Below, piece by piece: positions 5,749 through 5,899 of a stretch of DNA of 5,899 nt. A program made the position numbers and the translations under genes. Numbering within the stretch: position 1 is the first letter of the stretch; each line of letters opens with the position of its first letter. This DNA comes from Gemmatimonadales bacterium UBA7835 (GTDB lineage: Bacteria > Gemmatimonadota > Gemmatimonadetes > Longimicrobiales > Gaopeijiaceae). The stretch spans positions 1-5,899 of the forward strand of contig DLTN01000106.1 in the NCBI GenBank assembly GCA_002500925.1, given 5' to 3'. Below the pieces are notes generated by a model. It worked only from the letters and a program-made list of their open reading frames with translations, made no database searches and had not been told where the DNA came from.

Positions 5749-5899
5749 GTACACCGCTCCGCGTCGGCCTGGGCTATGATTCCCATCGCTTTGAGCCCGG
5801 CCGCCCTTTAGTTCTGGGGGGCATCACGATCCCGGGTCACCCCGGTTTGGCCGGTCATTCAGACGGTGACGCCATCACTCATGCAGTGATAGACGCAAT
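5739..5899 (+). CDS. ispF: 2-C-methyl-D-erythritol 2,4-cyclodiphosphate synthase IspF, N-terminal part (3' end cut by window)
   Basis: The frame stays open to the window edge, and 53 residues are visible from TTG 5739. IspF cyclises CDP-methylerythritol phosphate, the fifth step of the MEP isoprenoid pathway, as a zinc-dependent trimer. Visible are RVGLGYDSHRF (8-18) with the zinc ligands Asp14 and His16, LGGITIP (26-32), and GHSDGDAITHAVIDA (39-53) with His40, Asp44 and the zinc ligand His48; these match Asp8, His10, His34, Asp38 and His42 of E. coli IspF. No ATG precedes the first motif in frame. Candidate starts are GTG 5721, TTG 5739 and CTG 5745, all overlapping fabF. GAGGG (5733-5737) is ideally spaced for CTG 5745, but CTG starts are rare, so TTG 5739 is a provisional choice. 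About two thirds of the protein lies beyond the window. Confidence 0.9.
   Translation, partial: MELSTPLRVGLGYDSHRFEPGRPLVLGGITIPGHPGLAGHSDGDAITHAVIDA

Overview
The window is a bacterial fatty-acid biosynthesis (FASII) cluster, all on the + strand. In order it holds the end of a YceD/DUF177 gene, rpmF (L32), plsX, fabH, fabD, fabG, acpP, fabF and the start of ispF. The order yceD-rpmF-plsX-fabH-fabD-fabG-acpP-fabF is the classical one, known from E. coli and many other bacteria. The ispF gene directly after fabF is less standard.

Organism: a bacterium with moderate GC (a bit over half by eye, not computed). Several protein signatures remind me of Gemmatimonadota or related, mostly environmental, lineages: PlsX beginning DAMGTD rather than DAMGGD, FabH TPDRWLPSTACD, and IspF GYDSHR. 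This comes from memory of family sequences, not from a search, so the assignment is tentative.

Layout: positions 2-390 encode two small zinc-motif proteins linked to the ribosome (YceD C-terminus and L32). Positions 465-4127 hold plsX, fabH, fabD and fabG, tightly packed: plsX/fabH share ATGA, fabH-fabD are 17 nt apart, and fabD/fabG share one base. acpP (4195-4437) and fabF (4492-5748) follow after gaps of 67 and 54 nt. ispF starts within or at the end of fabF and runs off the window. No stretch over 100 nt lacks a gene. I see no convincing rho-independent terminator, tRNA, insertion sequence, CRISPR array or integration site, so this reads as one transcription unit.

How the genes work together: FabD loads malonyl groups onto AcpP. 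FabH condenses an acyl-CoA primer with malonyl-ACP, FabG reduces the 3-keto product, and FabF carries out later elongation. PlsX turns finished acyl-ACP into acyl-phosphate for phospholipid synthesis. The dehydratase (FabZ/FabA) and enoyl reductase (FabI/K/L/V) are not in the window. IspF belongs to the MEP isoprenoid pathway.

Novelty: this is an ordinary core-metabolism region and I found no undescribed system. The points worth a second look are residue-level departures in FabG, FabF, FabH and PlsX, an unusual ispF start inside fabF, and an inverted repeat covering the only Shine-Dalgarno-like sequence before fabF.
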